Assembly: GCA_031284185.1 (NCBI GenBank)
Contig: JAITAJ010000247.1
Span: 1 to 12,220, forward strand
Length of the DNA stretch: 12,220 nucleotides
Direction of reading: 5' to 3'
Source of the DNA: Accumulibacter sp.
Lineage (GTDB): Bacteria; Pseudomonadota; Gammaproteobacteria; Burkholderiales; Rhodocyclaceae
Shown here: positions 12,174-12,220 of the stretch, piece after piece
Layout: each line of letters begins with the position of its first letter
Position numbering within the stretch: the first letter of the stretch is position 1
Made by a program: the position numbers and the translations under genes
The notes under the pieces: model-generated
The model's database searches: none
The model's input: only the letters and a program-made list of their open reading frames with translations
What the model was told of the DNA's origin: nothing

Positions 12174-12220
12174 GTGGCTCGTAATCTCGACCCGAAATGC
12201 CGTCAGTGCCGCCGGGAAGG
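12174..12220 (+). CDS. rpsD: 30S ribosomal protein S4, N-terminal fragment cut by window edge
   Basis: Fifteen complete codons are present, reading MARNLDPKCRQCRRE, which is the N terminus of bacterial S4; the rest lies beyond the right edge. The start is GTG at 12174, with AAGGAG (12160-12165) upstream and 12 nt after the rpsK stop. Cys9 and Cys12 form the first half of a zinc-ribbon-type N terminus, so the C+ form of S4 is likely, but the second Cys pair is not visible. S4 initiates 30S body assembly and in E. coli represses the alpha operon. rpoA and rplQ would be expected next. Confidence 0.92.
   Translation, partial: MARNLDPKCRQCRRE

Noticed and set aside
1..12220. CRISPR array, insertion sequence, tRNA/rRNA gene or novel protein system
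   Set aside because: No spaced direct repeats, transposase motifs, tRNA cloverleaf or unknown supportable gene seen; coding content is core ribosomal genes, secY and infA.

Overview
This window is a ribosomal-protein 'superoperon' (S10–spc–alpha type) from a Gram-negative bacterium, most likely a GC-rich betaproteobacterium. The reasons are the gene order with infA between secY and rpmJ, the betaproteobacterial style of L3, L4, SecY and IF1, a cysteine-free 101-residue S14, a long tail on S3, and a zinc-ribbon-type N terminus on S4. The species cannot be named from the sequence. Every gene is on the + strand. They run almost without gaps for 11.6 kb: rplC, rplD, rplW, rplB, rpsS, rplV, rpsC, rplP, rpmC, rpsQ | rplN, rplX, rplE, rpsN, rpsH, rplF, rplR, rpsE, rpmD, rplO, secY, infA, rpmJ | rpsM, rpsK, rpsD (cut by the right edge).

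Positions 1-611 hold no convincing gene. The far left (1-367) is unexplained and carries a run of 13 G. From 368 onward the region looks regulatory. There is a near-consensus sigma70-type promoter (368-396), a leader with several predicted hairpins, a second promoter with a perfect TATAAT (520-525), a hairpin followed by a T-rich tract that resembles an intrinsic terminator or attenuator (540-572), and a GC-only hairpin just before the rplC ribosome binding site. rpsJ (S10), normally the gene directly before rplC, is not there, so rplC is the first structural gene of this transcription unit within the window.

Within the cluster, the S10-type block (612-5381) has overlapping or abutting genes, including a 17-nt rpsC/rplP overlap. 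A 142-nt gap (5382-5523) carries a good promoter, at the same place as the E. coli spc promoter, and opens the spc block. secY starts with TTG and rpsD with GTG. The rpmJ gene (37 aa) sits behind a perfect-stem hairpin.

The products assemble the 30S and 50S subunits. IF1 acts in translation initiation, and SecY forms the membrane channel that receives secreted and membrane proteins. The coding content is ordinary core genome. The parts worth a second look are the rplC upstream/leader region and a few expression signals. I found no mobile element, CRISPR array, tRNA, rRNA or unknown protein system.
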